The notes: generated by a model from the letters alone, not told the origin. A stretch of 64,000 nt of DNA from Streptomyces sp. Tue 6430 (GCA_021568835.1 JAKGSH010000001.1:434001-498000); one strand, 5' to 3'. Positions 37,192-48,800 are shown, counted from the first letter of the stretch. A program made the numbers and translations.

Positions 37192-37671
37192 ATGACCCAG
37201 CACCCGCCCACCGCAGAGGTCGATCGTCCGGTCGTCGGCTCGTACCCGACCTACACCGGCGCCCAGCGAGCGGTCGATTTCCTGTCCGACAGCAGATTCC
37301 CGGTGGAACGCACCGCGATCATCGGTTCGGACCTCCGCATGGTCGAGACCGTCCTCGGCCGGCTCACGCGCGGCCGGGCCGCCCTGGCGGGGGCGGGCAC
37401 CGGCGCCTGGTTCGGGTTGCTGGTCGGGCTGCTGCTGTCGGTGTTCGCAGCCGGCAACCACCACGTCCTGGTCCTGATGCTGAGCGGACTGGCCTACGGA
37501 GCCGTCTTCGGCGCGGTCTTCGGGTTCGCCGGTCATGCTCTCAGCGGGGGTCACCGCGATTTCTCTTCCCGCAGCCAGATCGTGGCCGCCCGTTACGACG
37601 TGGTCGCCGACGCCGAGGTCGCCGAGGAGGCCAAGAACCTGCTGATCACACTCGCCTGGCGCGAAGAGTGA
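37192..37671 (+). CDS. General stress protein 17M-like membrane protein
   Basis: 159 residues from ATG 37192 with GAGGGGAG upstream. The N-terminal domain (VVGSYPTYTGAQRAVDFLSD, VERTAIIGSDLRMVETV) resembles general stress protein 17M-like alpha/beta folds. A glycine-rich helical hairpin (AALAGAGTGAWFGLLVGLLL; MLSGLAYGAVFGAVFGFAGH) follows, then IVAARYDVVADAEVAEEAKN. Such proteins are induced by general stress; their mechanism is unknown. Divergent from pspA. Confidence 0.82.
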   Translation: MTQHPPTAEVDRPVVGSYPTYTGAQRAVDFLSDSRFPVERTAIIGSDLRMVETVLGRLTRGRAALAGAGTGAWFGLLVGLLLSVFAAGNHHVLVLMLSGLAYGAVFGAVFGFAGHALSGGHRDFSSRSQIVAARYDVVADAEVAEEAKNLLITLAWREE

Positions 37672-37815
37672 CCTGCTCTCGGCCTTGCCACCCGGGCAGC
37701 GCTGCGGACACCCTGTCTCTCGCAGGGAACACGCCACCTGCCGGCCGGACTCCACGTGTTCGACGGCTCTGCCCCTGAAGTCGTCCCGGTCTCACTCGCT
37801 GAAGGAGGAGTGACC

Positions 37816-40377
37816 GTGCAGCACCACCCGGATCACCACGACCACGAAACGTCCGGGCGCGAAGATCCTGGTAAGGAGCGGACCACGGCGGTTCTGGATG
37901 TGCGCGGTCTGGCCTGGGCGTCTCAGCAGAGCACCGTCAGCGCTGTGCTGGGGCGACGGCCCGGCGTACTCCGGGTCGAGGTCAACCCGGTCGCACAATC
38001 GGCGACGGTGGCCTTCGATCCGCGGCGTACGTCACTGGCCGAGCTGCGCCGCTGGGTGACCGAATGCGGCTACCACTGCGCGGGCCAGTCCGTGCCGTCC
38101 CATGTCTGTGATCCGATGGCCGAACCGGACCCTGCCGCCGGAGCCATCGAGGGCCGTCATACGGCTCCCGAGGGCCAGGCCGCTTGGGTGGCGGCTCCAA
38201 GCGCCCTCGCGGAGCACGCCGACCACGTCGAGCACGCGGCGGCCGAGGCTCCCGCCGAGGCCGAGGAGATGCCGACACCGCACGAGCTGATGGGGCACGG
38301 CGGCCACGAGGCCATGTCGATGGCGTCGATGGTGGCCGACATGCGCAACCGCTTCCTCGTGGCGCTGCTGTTCTCGATCCCCATCGTCATCTGGTCCCCG
38401 ATCGGCGAGGACGTCTTCGGCCTGGACGCCCCCGTGCCCTTCGGGCTGCGTCAGGACGTCTGGGCGCTGCTGCTGAGCCTGCCGGTGATCTTCTACTCGT
38501 GCTCGATCTTCTTCGTCGGCGCGGTGCGGGCCCTGCGTGCCCGCACCCTGGACATGATGGTGCTGGTCGCGGTCGCCGTCGGCTCCGGCTGGACGTACTC
38601 GCTGATCATCACGCTCACCGGGGGCGGCGACGTCTTCTACGAGGCGGCCACCGTGCTGGCCTCGTTCGTGCTGCTCGGCCACTGGTTCGAGATGCGGGCC
38701 CGGGCGGCGCCAACGACGCCATCCGCACCCTGCTCGACCTGGCCCCGCCCAAGGCACTCGTCGTGCGGGGCGGTGAGCCGGTGGAGGTGCCCACCGCCGA
38801 GGTGGTGGTCGGCGATCTGCTGCTGGTCCGGCCCGGAGCCAAGATCGCCGTCGACGGGATCGTGGAGGAGGGGAGAGCGAGGTCGACGAGTCGATGGTCA
38901 CCGGGGAGAGCCTGCCCGTGCACAAAGCCCCCGGCTCGCAGGTCGTCGGCGCGACCATCAACGCCAACGGCACGCTCCGCGTGCGCGCCACCAAGGTCGG
39001 CTCCGACACCGCCCTGGCACAGATCGTCAAGCTCGTCCAGGAAGCGCAGAACTCCAAGGCACCGGGCCAACGGCTCGCCGACCGGGCCGCGTTCTGGCTG
39101 GTCCTCGTCGCCCTGATCGGCGGCGCCGCGACGCTGGCCGTCTGGCTGCTGGCCACCGACCGCTCGCTGGGCACCGCGATGCTGTTCGCCATCACCGTCG
39201 TCGTCATCAGCTGCCCGGACGCCCTTGGTCTGGCCACCCCCACGGCCATCATGGTCGGCACGGGACTGGGAGCCCGGCGCGGGGTGCTGTTCAAGAACGC
39301 CGTCGCCCTGGAGGCATCGGCCGGGATCCAGACCGTGGTCATGGACAAGACCGGCACCCTGACCAAGGGCGAACCGGAAGTGACCGACCTGATCACCACC
39401 CCGGGAACGGACGAGGACCACCTGCTGCGGCTGGTCGCGGCGGTGGAGCGCGAGTCCGAGCACCCGCTGGCCGAAGCCGTCGTACGGTACGCCGAGAGCC
39501 GGGCCGTGGCGGCGGTGAACGCACGGCACTTCGAGAACGTCCCCGGCCACGGTGCGACCGCGGTCGTCGACGGCCACCGGGTCGCGGTCGGCAACCGCGG
39601 ACTGGCGGTGCGCGAAGGCGTCGACCTCGGCCGACTGGCCGCCCGGCGCGAGGCGCTGGCCGCCACCGGCCGTACCGTCGTCGCCGCCGTCGACGGACGG
39701 GCGGCGGGCCTGATCGGCATCGCCGACGCGCCCCGGGAGACCTCGGCCGCCGCCGTGTCCGAACTGCACGCGCTCGGCGTCGAAGTGGTCATGCTCACCG
39801 GCGACAACCAGGCCACCGCCGAGCGGATCGCCGACCGTCTGGGCATCGACACCGTCATCGCCGAGGTCCTGCCCGGGGACAAGGCGGCCAAGGTGGCCGA
39901 ACTGCAACGCGGCGGCCGCAAGGTCGCCATGGTCGGCGACGGCGTCAACGACGCGCCCGCCCTCGCCCAGGCCGACCTCGGCATCGCCATCGGCGCCGGC
40001 ACCGACGTCGCCATCGAGACCGCGGACCTCGTCCTGATGCGCTCCGACCCCTCGACGTGCCCACCGCGCTGCGCATCGGCCGCGGCACCCTGCGCAAGAT
40101 GCGGCAGAACCTCGGCTGGGCCATCGGCTACAACGCCATCGCCCTGCCCATCGCCGCGGGTGTCTTCGAGCCCGCCCTCGGTCTGGTGCTGCGGCCGGAG
40201 ATCGCCGCGCTGTCCATGTCCGGGTCCAGCATCATCGTCGCCGTCAACGCCCTCGCGCTCAAACGCCTGCACCTCCCCGCCGCGGCACCGTCGCCCGCCG
40301 GCCAACCCCCCGGCGCGGCGGCTGTTCCCGCCACCGGTGAGAGCGCCGGGTCCGACATCGGGCGCCGTGCCGCCTGA
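37816..40377 (+). CDS. Heavy-metal P-type ATPase with CPD metal motif (three frame breaks)
   Basis: GTG 37816 is chosen for its spacing from AAGGAGG. An HMA-like fold at residues ~25-95 (LGRRPGVLRVEVNPVAQSAT) lacks the CxxC metal site (GLAWASQQ instead). A His/Met-rich stretch (HELMGHGGHEAMSMASM), helices, ESMVTGES, phosphorylation site VVMDKTGTLTKGE, SEHPLAEAVV, MLTGDNQATAERIADRLGI and MVGDGVNDAPALAQADLGIA follow. The transmembrane motif is VVISCPDALGLATPTA: CPD, not the CPC of Cu(I) exporters or CPH of Cu(II)/Ag types, so the ion is uncertain. Breaks near 38706, 38877 and 40055 each fit one missing G or C. Copper is favoured by neighbours only. Confidence 0.85.
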   Translation: MQHHPDHHDHETSGREDPGKERTTAVLDVRGLAWASQQSTVSAVLGRRPGVLRVEVNPVAQSATVAFDPRRTSLAELRRWVTECGYHCAGQSVPSHVCDPMAEPDPAAGAIEGRHTAPEGQAAWVAAPSALAEHADHVEHAAAEAPAEAEEMPTPHELMGHGGHEAMSMASMVADMRNRFLVALLFSIPIVIWSPIGEDVFGLDAPVPFGLRQDVWALLLSLPVIFYSCSIFFVGAVRALRARTLDMMVLVAVAVGSGWTYSLIITLTGGGDVFYEAATVLASFVLLGHWFEMRARAAPTTPSAPCSTWPRPRHSSCGAVSRWRCPPPRWWSAICCWSGPEPRSPSTGSWRRGERGRRVDGHRGEPARAQSPRLAGRRRDHQRQRHAPRARHQGRLRHRPGTDRQARPGSAELQGTGPTARRPGRVLAGPRRPDRRRRDAGRLAAGHRPLAGHRDAVRHHRRRHQLPGRPWSGHPHGHHGRHGTGSPARGAVQERRRPGGIGRDPDRGHGQDRHPDQGRTGSDRPDHHPGNGRGPPAAAGRGGGARVRAPAGRSRRTVRREPGRGGGERTALRERPRPRCDRGRRRPPGRGRQPRTGGARRRRPRPTGRPARGAGRHRPYRRRRRRRTGGGPDRHRRRAPGDLGRRRVRTARARRRSGHAHRRQPGHRRADRRPSGHRHRHRRGPARGQGGQGGRTATRRPQGRHGRRRRQRRARPRPGRPRHRHRRRHRRRHRDRGPRPDALRPLDVPTALRIGRGTLRKMRQNLGWAIGYNAIALPIAAGVFEPALGLVLRPEIAALSMSGSSIIVAVNALALKRLHLPAAAPSPAGQPPGAAAVPATGESAGSDIGRRAA

Positions 40378-40932
40378 CCTGCAGGGCTACGGGCCATGAA
40401 CGGCCTGCCCGTGACATCGAACGGTGAGCGCGGTCGGCGAGGCACTGGCTCGGAGGCTTTCGTGTGCCGCTGGTCAGCGTGAAGGGGTGGCAACGGGACC
40501 GGCCGTGACCGCCGGAGCGGACGGCGGGCTCGTCCTACGTGTGGCGCCCGCGGTCTGCGGGCGGCGAGTGCCGGTTCCGTGGACGAGGGTCTCGGAGAGG
40601 TCGGCCATCTGCCGGTGGCCGGGCAGGCGGGCCCGGCCACCGGCGTGTGCGGGTGCTACCGGATTGCTCGCGCGGCGCGGCCGGTGTACGCGGCCGTCGT
40701 GATTGGCGGGCCGGCGCGGGTGGTGGGCGCCGGTCGCGGTGTCGTGGTGTCGGGACCGTTCCGGTGGCGTGCTGCCAGCGGGTGGGCCAGCTGATCCATG
40801 GCGGCAAGTGGTCAGCATGAGTCCTGAAAAACCTGGGGAAAGCTGCCCGGACATGCGACTCGTTGTAGGGTGTCGAAACAGCCCTTGACCTGCAAAAACG
40901 CAGGCAGGGAGCCTATTTTTGGGAGTGCCCCG
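40378..40932. other. Gene-poor stretch after the ATPase
   Basis: 555 bases. No reading frame has a recognisable domain. A fragment PAVTAGADGG near 40500 recalls the start of universal stress proteins, but it does not continue. From about 40850 base composition shifts to more A/T, matching the leader of the panD fragment that follows. Probably deletion debris. Confidence 0.4.
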
Positions 40933-40965
40933 ATGTTGCGTACCATGTTCAAGTCCAAGATCTAG
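40933..40965 (+). pseudogene. panD: First ten codons of aspartate 1-decarboxylase (panD)
   Basis: The reading MLRTMFKSKI is followed at once by TAG. Streptomyces PanD begins with this decapeptide and then HRATVTQADL, so the break falls right after codon 10. The A/T-richer leader before it is probably the native panD leader. The rest of the gene, including the Gly-Ser self-cleavage site, is absent. Confidence 0.7.
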
Positions 40966-41032
40966 CATCTGGGCGTTTGTGCAGATCAGAGGCATGATCA
41001 GGCCACTCGGGTCAGCAAACGGTCAGCATGGG

Positions 41033-41105
41033 GCGCGGAGGCGTCCCGGCTTGCTGACCTGGTGACCGCTGCGGCGGGGACCAGGGCGCAGATGCCTTGC
41101 TCCCC
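41033..41105 (+). repeat. IS fragment related to 30795-30870
   Basis: About 60 bases around TTGCTGACCTGGTGACCGCT align in the same orientation with the DNA beside the transposase fragment at 30552-30806, with scattered mismatches. It is another remnant of that IS family, 70 bases after the panD break point. Confidence 0.65.
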
Positions 41106-41569
41106 CTCGGAAGATCCGCCATGCAGGGCGGCGTGATCGAACGCCTCACGTGGATTCATGGGGAGAAGAAGCGCCTGGCGCTGTCCGTGGCGGGGGCGCG
41201 TCGCGAGTTGGCCGGAAAACGGTGACGGAATGTGCGAAGCGGTGGCGAACGCGGCAGCGGGAGATCGCCGAGTACTCCAAGGGTGACCGTGTCGACAGCT
41301 CCATCGACATCCACATATTTTCCGCCTCGGTTCACGGAAACTGAATGCCGTCACGCTGATCGTGGCCGAGTATTTCCTGGACGAATTGTAAGCCGACGGG
41401 TGGCCCCGCGGGAACAGGTCGTAAGTCCGCGGGGAGGCGACCGTCGTCGCGCCGGTGACCGTGAGCGTCCGGCAGTAATCAGTTCCATGGCGGACTCGGG
41501 ATTCATCTGGAGGCAGCTGCTGGTGTTCGGCCACCGAGGAGGCCGCTGACAGGATCGAATGGACCAACC
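41106..41569. other. Gene-poor debris between IS fragments
   Basis: About 460 bases of lower GC than the surroundings. Short readings on both strands have no recognised domain or supported start. Confidence 0.35.
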
Positions 41570-41811
41570 GTGACAAGTCGCGATCGAAGGTCCACCTGAT
41601 CGCAGAACGGAACAACTGCCTCGGATTGAAGAAGTGGCTCCGTCGGAGAGCCGACCGTCACCGCATCACCCGCAAGGACGTCGAGTCGTCCCAGTGGCTC
41701 GGTTCTCATCGCTGGATGGTCGAGAGAATCGTGCCCTGGCCGACTGGCGAGAAACGTTATCCCTGGATCATCTGTTCACCTTTTATTCGAATGACGTTAA
41801 CTCGTGAGTAG
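41570..41811 (+). pseudogene. IS5-family transposase remnant with internal deletion
   Basis: One frame reads TNRDKSRSKVHLIAERNNCL and then KKWLRRRADRHRITRKDVES, SQWLGSHRWMVERIVPW, ending at 41811. The first part matches the catalytic GxKrHLitD-type strand region, and SHRWMVERIVPW matches the end region with the last catalytic Glu of IS5-family transposases. The middle is missing, so it is dead. Confidence 0.6.
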
Positions 41812-41981
41812 GTATCAACTTTGAACTAAGGGCTCCATGGATATGCTCGTGAGCGCCTGGTCAAAAATTCTTCTCACTTCCTTCACGATCTTCTTGTCAT
41901 GTCCCAAGAAGTTGATGTTCTATGTGACGGCTCCTGGAATTGGGCAACGGAGCGTGACACGAGGGGACGGGGTGGGGGCAA

Positions 41982-44900
41982 ATGCGTGTGCGTTCTCGAA
42001 GACGCGCTTGGTTCAGCGGTGGGTTACCGACGTTTACGGCTGCCGCGTTGCTGCTCGGGCTCACGCCTGCGGTGGCGCAGGTGGCCGTACAAGCCGGCGC
42101 CACCGTCGCCGCTGAGAGCACTCGCGCGCAGAGTGAGGCGGCGCAGGCGCTGGCGGAGGCCGGTGAAACGGGTGAGCGTGTCGAGGTGGTGGGGGAGCGG
42201 TCGCAGGACACGACCGTGTACGCCAACCCCGATGGTGAGACGTTCACACTGGAGCAGTCGGCGGTTCCGGTGCGGGTGGCGACGGCCGACGGGGCTGGCG
42301 GACACCGGACGCCACACTGGTACGCAGGTCGGACGGGTCGGTGGTGCCCGAGGCGGCCGCCGTGGACATGAAGTTCTCCGGTGGCGGCGCCGATGACCCA
42401 CTGGTGCGCATCGAAAAGGGCGGGCGTTCTCTCGCGTTGGGCTGGCTCGACGAGCTGCCCGAGCCGGAACTGGACGGGACCAGCGCCCTGTACCGCGAAG
42501 TGCTGGAGGGAGTGGACCTGAAGGTCACCGCCTCCACCGAAGGCTTCCGGCACGTGCTGGTCGTCAAGACCCCGGAAGCGGCTGCACAGCCCGAGCTGGA
42601 GCAGATCGAGTACTCCCTGCAGACGTCCGAGCTGAGCGTCGTCGAGAACGGCAACGGTGGCTACAACGCCGTCGATGCCGACGGTAACTGGGTGTTCCGC
42701 GCCCCGAGGGCGCAGATGTGGGACTCGGCGGGTTCCGGAGCGGCAGGGGCGACTGCGGCGACGTCATCGCTGCGCACGGCGGACACGGCGACGGGCCCGG
42801 GTGAAGGAGCCGATGGCGGTGAGCCCGGCGCCGAGCCGATGGCCGGTGACACGGTGAAGACGATGGCCGTGCGGATCGACGACGACTCGCTCACCGTCAG
42901 GCCCGATCCGAACCTGCTGGCAGGCACTGACGTCCGGCATTTTCCGCTCTACATCGATCCCACCGTGACCTGGGGCGAGGCGGAGCGGACCCTGCTGCGC
43001 TCGGACGGCTACGAGTCGTACGGTTGGGGCAACGGGGACGACAACCTGGGCAAGGGTGTCGGCAAGTGCGGTACCTGGAGCGGCTATTACTGTGGCCCGG
43101 GCTATACACAGCGCCTGTACTTCGAGTTCTCCCCGGCCAGTCTCAAGGGCAAGCGGGTGCTGGACGCCACCTTCCGGGTGACCGAGCCGTGGGCGTTCCA
43201 GTGCGACCCCAGATGGGTCCAGTTGTACCGGACCGACAACATCTCCTCGTCGACGACCTGGGCCTCGCGTCCCACTCCGCTGGATCTGGTGGGTGACCGC
43301 AATGTCTCCGCGGGCCGTGGTTCCTCGTGCGATCCGGACACTCCGGCAGCACCGATCGAGTTCAACGACGACCCCAAGGAGAGCTACGAGAACCTCACAC
43401 CGACGGTGAAGAGTTTCGCCGACGGCAAGTTCGCGCGGCTGACCCTGATGCTCAAGGCCAAGGACGAGACGGACGCGTCGGCGTGGAAGCGGTTCCGGAA
43501 CGACGCCGTGCTGGCCGTCACCTATGTGGGCCTGCCCGCGGTACCGACCAGCCCGACGGCCGCGTCCTCGTGCGAGACGAACGCAGCCGATCCGGCGTGG
43601 ATCTCCGATCCGACACCGAGGTTCAGTGCCCGGGTGCAGGCGGCTTCGGGAGGTGAGAGCGGGGCCAGTCTGCGAGCCCGCTTCTACGTGCAGCGCAAGA
43701 CGGCCGACGGATGGACGGTAGTGGCGACCGAGCCGATCCGACCGTCCAGCGGTTACGTGGGGGACAACGCCACGGTGACCGTGGACTCCCCGGTCACACT
43801 GGCACAGGACACCTCCTACCGGATGGCCGTGTTCACCCGCTCCTACTACAACAGTGGTGACAGCGCGATCGAGAGCCACAGCACCGTGACGACGAAGGGC
43901 TGGTGCTACTTCACGGTCGACTCGACCCGTCCCAAGGCACCGACGGTCACCGTGCCCACGGGAGCGGTGTACGCGGTGTGTCCGGAAGACGGTGATGGTT
44001 GCGGCACTGCGACCGGCGGTCCCGGCGTCGCGGGGCAGTTCACCTTCACCAGGAACTCCGCCGACTCCAACATCGCCGCCTTCGAGTACAAGCTCGCCAC
44101 CGACAAAGCCTGGACGAAGGTGACGGCGACGAGCACGCTCACCCGCTCGGTCAAGCCGGCGCTCTCGGGCGTGCAGGTGCTGTACGTGCGGGCGGTGGAC
44201 AGCGTCGGCACCGGTCAGTCGGGGGAAACCACCGCGGTTCGGTTCAACGTCGCGGAGGGTGAGGGTCCCTCGGGGCTGTGGCATTTCGACGACTCCACGC
44301 CGGGGTCAACGGAAACAAGCGCCGCCGACACGGGAACGGCACCGGGCAGTCGGCACAACCTGACGCTGCGCAGTTCGGGGGCGGGTTGGTCGTCGTTCGC
44401 GCGGAACGGAGAAGGCGGACGCTCACTGTGGCTGAACGACACCACGAACACCGCCCAGCAGAACGGGTACGCGGACTCCTCCGGCCCCGTAGTGAACTCA
44501 CAGTCCTCGTTCACGGTGTCGGCCTGGGCCTACCCGACGGACGACACGGCCTTCCGCACGGTGTTGTCCCAGACGGGCAGTGACAACAAGGGGTTCTCGC
44601 TGTACTACTCACCGGGCGTCGGTCGTTGGGTGTTCCTGATGCACTGGTGGGAGAACGGCACCCGCAAGTACATCGGGGCGAACGCCGACGTGACACCGGG
44701 CATCACCTTGAGGACCTGGACACACCTGGCCGGGGTCTACGACGGTGACGCACACACCCTGAGCCTCTTCGTGAACGGGCAGCGCCAGGGCGCTCCGGTC
44801 CCCGTCCCCGAGGCAGGCCGGGCGTCCGTGGTGGACGGTAACTTCCAGGTCGGCCGTGCCGGCGGCTACAACGCCACGTACAACAACTACTGGAAGGGCC

Positions 44901-45724
44901 GCGTCGACGAAGTCGCCGCCTACCAGACCGCTCTGCCGGACGCCGAGGTCGCCAAGGCGGCCAAGCTGCTGAACGCTGACGAGACCGGTCGTGCGGTGGA
45001 GCTCGTGGCGGCGTGGCAACCGCAGGGCAGCACGGGCACCGCCGCCCTCACCGACACCGTCAGCGGCTACGGCCGCGCACTGCAGATGAACGAGGGTGCT
45101 GCCGTCACCGACGACGCGATCGTGCTGGACGGCGTCAACGACTCGATCACCACGCCGGGGCCGGTCGTCGACGACCGGGAATCCTTCACGGTGACCACCG
45201 AGGTCACACTGGATCAAAAAGCCCTGAACGCCAAGGCGAACGGCTACACGGCCCAGATCCTCGGTCAGCGCACCGCCGACGGGTCGGCCTGGGGGCTGTG
45301 GTATCAGCGCACCGGTGTCGAGGAGTACATCGACGACGAGACGGGTGATCTGCTGACCCGCCCCATCGGGTTCTGGCGCTTCGGCCGCCTCGACAACAGT
45401 GGCGGCTCCTTCACCGCGGTCGACTCCGAGGAGGCGGCGGTGGGCGGTGCGGTGCGCCTGACCGGGGTGTACGACGCCCAGGAGGGGACGATCCGGATGT
45501 ACCTCGCCTCCACCCAGAACGGTGTGGACACCGCGTACACGGCGGTGGTCGGTGCCGGGGAACTCGCCGGCGGCAAGGGCTTCGTCGACGGGACCTGGGG
45601 TCACTACCTGCCCGGCCGGATCACGGACATCAGGATCTGGGCCGGTGCGGCGGCCGACGAAAGCCAGGTCGGCGACATGGTGGGCGTCGTCCAGGACGAC
45701 GAGAAGGACGACGTGTCCGGCTGA
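41982..45724 (+). CDS. Secreted DNRLRE/LamG-repeat protein upstream of the RHS gene (one frame break)
   Basis: ATG 41982 opens a signal peptide (TFTAAALLLGLTPAVAQVAV). After one break near 42292 the frame is open to 45724, about 1247 residues. Segments include DGTSALYREVLEGVDLKVTA, FPLYIDPTVTWGEAERTLLR (DNRLRE-like start), RLYFEFSPASLKGKRVLDAT and two LamG jelly-roll domains (SSFTVSAWAYPTDDTAFRTV, LRTWTHLAGVYDGDAHTLSL; ESFTVTTEVTLDQKALNAKA, RITDIRIWAGAAADESQVGD). Such proteins commonly precede RHS genes in Streptomyces and may bind surface glycans or deliver the toxin. It shares the strand with the RHS gene but is separated by a hairpin. Confidence 0.82.
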
Positions 45725-45739
45725 CCGGCTGGTCCCCAC

Positions 45740-45774
45740 GAGACGGCCCGCCCCGTGCCCGGGCCGGCCGTCTC
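45740..45774. terminator. Hairpin after the LamG gene
   Basis: GAGACGGCC and GGCCGTCTC form a 9-base perfect stem with a 17-base loop, 16 bases after the stop codon. It is a likely rho-independent-like terminator without a U-run, suggesting the RHS gene has its own promoter. Confidence 0.6.
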
Positions 45775-45869
45775 GGCGGGCCTTCCGTTGCTTGCCCCGC
45801 TCGTACGGCGCGGTGCCCGCGCGCACGGCCGCTTGTCCATGTTCAGTTGACCCGTGACCCTGATGGGGG

Positions 45870-48800
45870 TTGTTCGTGTTCGGAAGACGGATGCCTCGCA
45901 GCAGTCGTTGGCCCACTCGCGCCAAAAACATGCTGCTTCTGGCGACAACGGTGGCGGTGACCGGCGGCGGTTTAGTGCCCGTCGCACAGGCCGCAGGACC
46001 CTCGGCCGATCTGAAACCGCTCTGGGAGCGGCAGGTCACCAGTACCGAGGAGGTGACCGGGCTCGGCGCCGAGGCGCAACGCGCGGTGGTGTCCACCGGA
46101 CGGAAGAAGAACGCGATCCAGGCCACGGATGCCAAGGCCGAGCAGCGCGCCACCTGGCCGAGGAGCGGCACCGCCCGGATAGCCGTGTCCGCTGCGGGCA
46201 AGGCCGAGACGGCCGAGGTGGGCGGGCTGCCCCTCGCCGTAACGACTCCTCGGGCGGCGAAGTCACCCGCCGACGGAACCGTGAGCGTGAAGGTACTGGG
46301 CCACCGGGCCGCAACCGAAGCGGGCGTCAGGGGAGTCCTGCTGTCCGCCGAAGCCACGGAGGACGGCGGCAGCGCGGACATCAGCGTGGACTACGGCCGG
46401 TTCGCCTCCGCGTACGGCGGCGGCTGGGCTGGGCGTCTGGGCCTGGTCCGGCTGCCGGAGTGCGCGCTCACCACACCGGAGAAAGCCGAGTGCCGTACCA
46501 CCACCGAAGTGGCGTCGGCCAACGACATCTCTCGCCAGACCGTCACCGGCACGGTCGCCCTGTCGGCCGGCGCTCCCACCGTGCTGGCCCTCGCCGCGAC
46601 GACATCGGGAGAGTCCGCGTCCGGCTCCGGCACCTATGCGGCGACCCAGCTTTCGCCCTCGGCCACCTGGGAGGCCGGAGGCTCCTCCGGCGCGTTCACC
46701 TGGTCCCATCCCATACAGGTCCCACCCGCGCCCGGTCCTTCCCCCGACCTCTCCCTCAGCTATGACTCCGGATCGGTCGACGGCAGGACGGCGTCGACGA
46801 ACAACCAGGCCACCCAGGTCGGCGAGGGGTTCAACACCTCCGCCAACTCCTACATCGAGCGCACCTACGGCTCGTGCGACGAGGACGGACAGAAGGATAA
46901 GTTCGACCTGTGCTGGAAGTTCGACAACGCCAGCCTGGTCCTGAACGGCAAGTCCTCCGAACTGGTCAAGGACGACACCACGGGCAAGTGGCGGTTGAAG
47001 AACGACGACGCCTCCACGGTGACCCTGTCCACCGGCGCCGACAACGATGACGACAACGGCGAGCACTGGACCGTCACCACCGGCGACGGCACCCGGTACG
47101 ACTTCGGTCTGAACAAGCTCACCGGGGCCGGCACCGAGCGCACCAACTCCGTATGGACCGTACCGGTGTTCGGCGACGACTCCGGGGAGCCCGGCTACAG
47201 CCAGGGCAGCGCCTTCGCCGACCGAGCCGTCACCCAGGCATGGCGGTGGAACCTTGACTACGTCGAGGACCTGCACGACAACGCCATGTCCTACTGGTAC
47301 AGCAAGGAGACCAACTCCTACGCCAAGAACGGCGCGAGCACCGCCACCGCCTCCTACACACGCGGCGGCCACCTCACCAAGATCCTCTACGGGCAGCGTG
47401 CCGACGCCCTGTTCACCGGGGTCACCTCGGGCAAGGTCGAGTTCGGGTACGCCGAGCGCTGCACCGCCGCGGACTGCTCGGAGCTGAAGGACTCCACCGC
47501 CCCCAACTGGCCGGACGTCCCCTTCGACTCGATCTGCACGTCGGGCGAGGACTGCCCGGCGACCGGCCCGTCGTTCTTCACCCGAAAGCGGCTCACCAGG
47601 ATCGACACCTCGGTCTGGTCCGCCACCACCAGCGGCTTCGCGGCCATCGACACCTGGGAGCTGGAACAGCAGTACCTGGACGGCGGGGACATCGGTGACA
47701 CCACCGACCAGACCCTGACGCTCAAGAGCGTGAAGCGCACCGGTAAGAACGGCACGGCGATCAGCCTGAACCCGGTCACCTTCACCTATGACATGCGGCC
47801 CAACCGGGTGGACGGCGACCGGGACGACATCCTGCCGCTGACCCGGCCCCGTGTCCGCACCGTCACCTCGGAGACCGGCGCCATCACCGATGTCACCCTC
47901 TCCGGCCAGGAATGCGTCCGGGGCAGCGCCATGCCCACCGCGGAGGACAAGAACACCAAGTCCTGCTACCCGCAGTACTGGCACATCAACGGCGCCGAGG
48001 AAGCCTCCGTCGACTGGTTCCACAAGTACCGCGTCACCGACGTGGTCACCAGCGACCCCACCGGCCACGGCGCCACCATGGAGAGCCACTACGCCTACGA
48101 CACCCCCGCCTGGCACTACAACGACTCGCCGTTCACCCCGGCCGACGAACGCACCTGGTCGATCTGGCGCGGATACCGCACCGTCACCGTCACCCAGGGC
48201 TCCGGCTCCGACCTGTCGAAGAAGACCTCGGTCTACCTCCAAGGAATGTACGGAGACCGGCTCCTGGCCGCCGACGGCACCCTCGACCCGGACACCCGCC
48301 GCACCGCGAGCGTGCCCGGCAAGGACCTCAACGGCCTGGACGTGCCCGACCAGACCGACAGCGAGGAGTACGCCGGCTTCCTCCGCCAGGAGATCACCTA
48401 CAACGGCGCGACCCCCATCTCGGTCACGGTGAGCGACCCCTGGTCGAAGAGGACCGCCGTCCAGCACAAGTCGTACGCCGACACCGAGGCGTACTACGTC
48501 CGCACCGGCAGGACCACCGGCCACACCTACCTGACGGCCACTCAGTCCTGGCGCTCCACCGCCTCCGCCACCACCTACGACGACTACGGCATGGCGGTCA
48601 GGGCCGAGAGCACCGGGGACACCGCCAAGAGCGGCGACGAGACCTGCACCCGCACCTGGTACGCCCGCAACGACAGCCTGGGCATCAACTCCCTGACCTC
48701 GCGCACCCGTACGGTGGGCAGAGCATGCTCCGTCGCGGAGGCGGACCTGTCCCTGCCCACCAGCGCGGCGACCGCCGGCGACGTCGTCTCCGACACGGCC

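Noticed and set aside
36793..37755. Leftward 320-codon frame upstream of pspA
   Set aside because: No domain or ribosome site. It is opposite the well-supported stress protein at 37192-37671.
40378..40932. Universal stress protein gene
   Set aside because: Only a short PAVTAGADGG match at one point; no continuing fold on any frame.
42200..42371. LamG gene as a genuine pseudogene
   Set aside because: One frame break near 42292 is repaired by a single base, and the remaining 1120 codons are intact; sequencing error is more likely.
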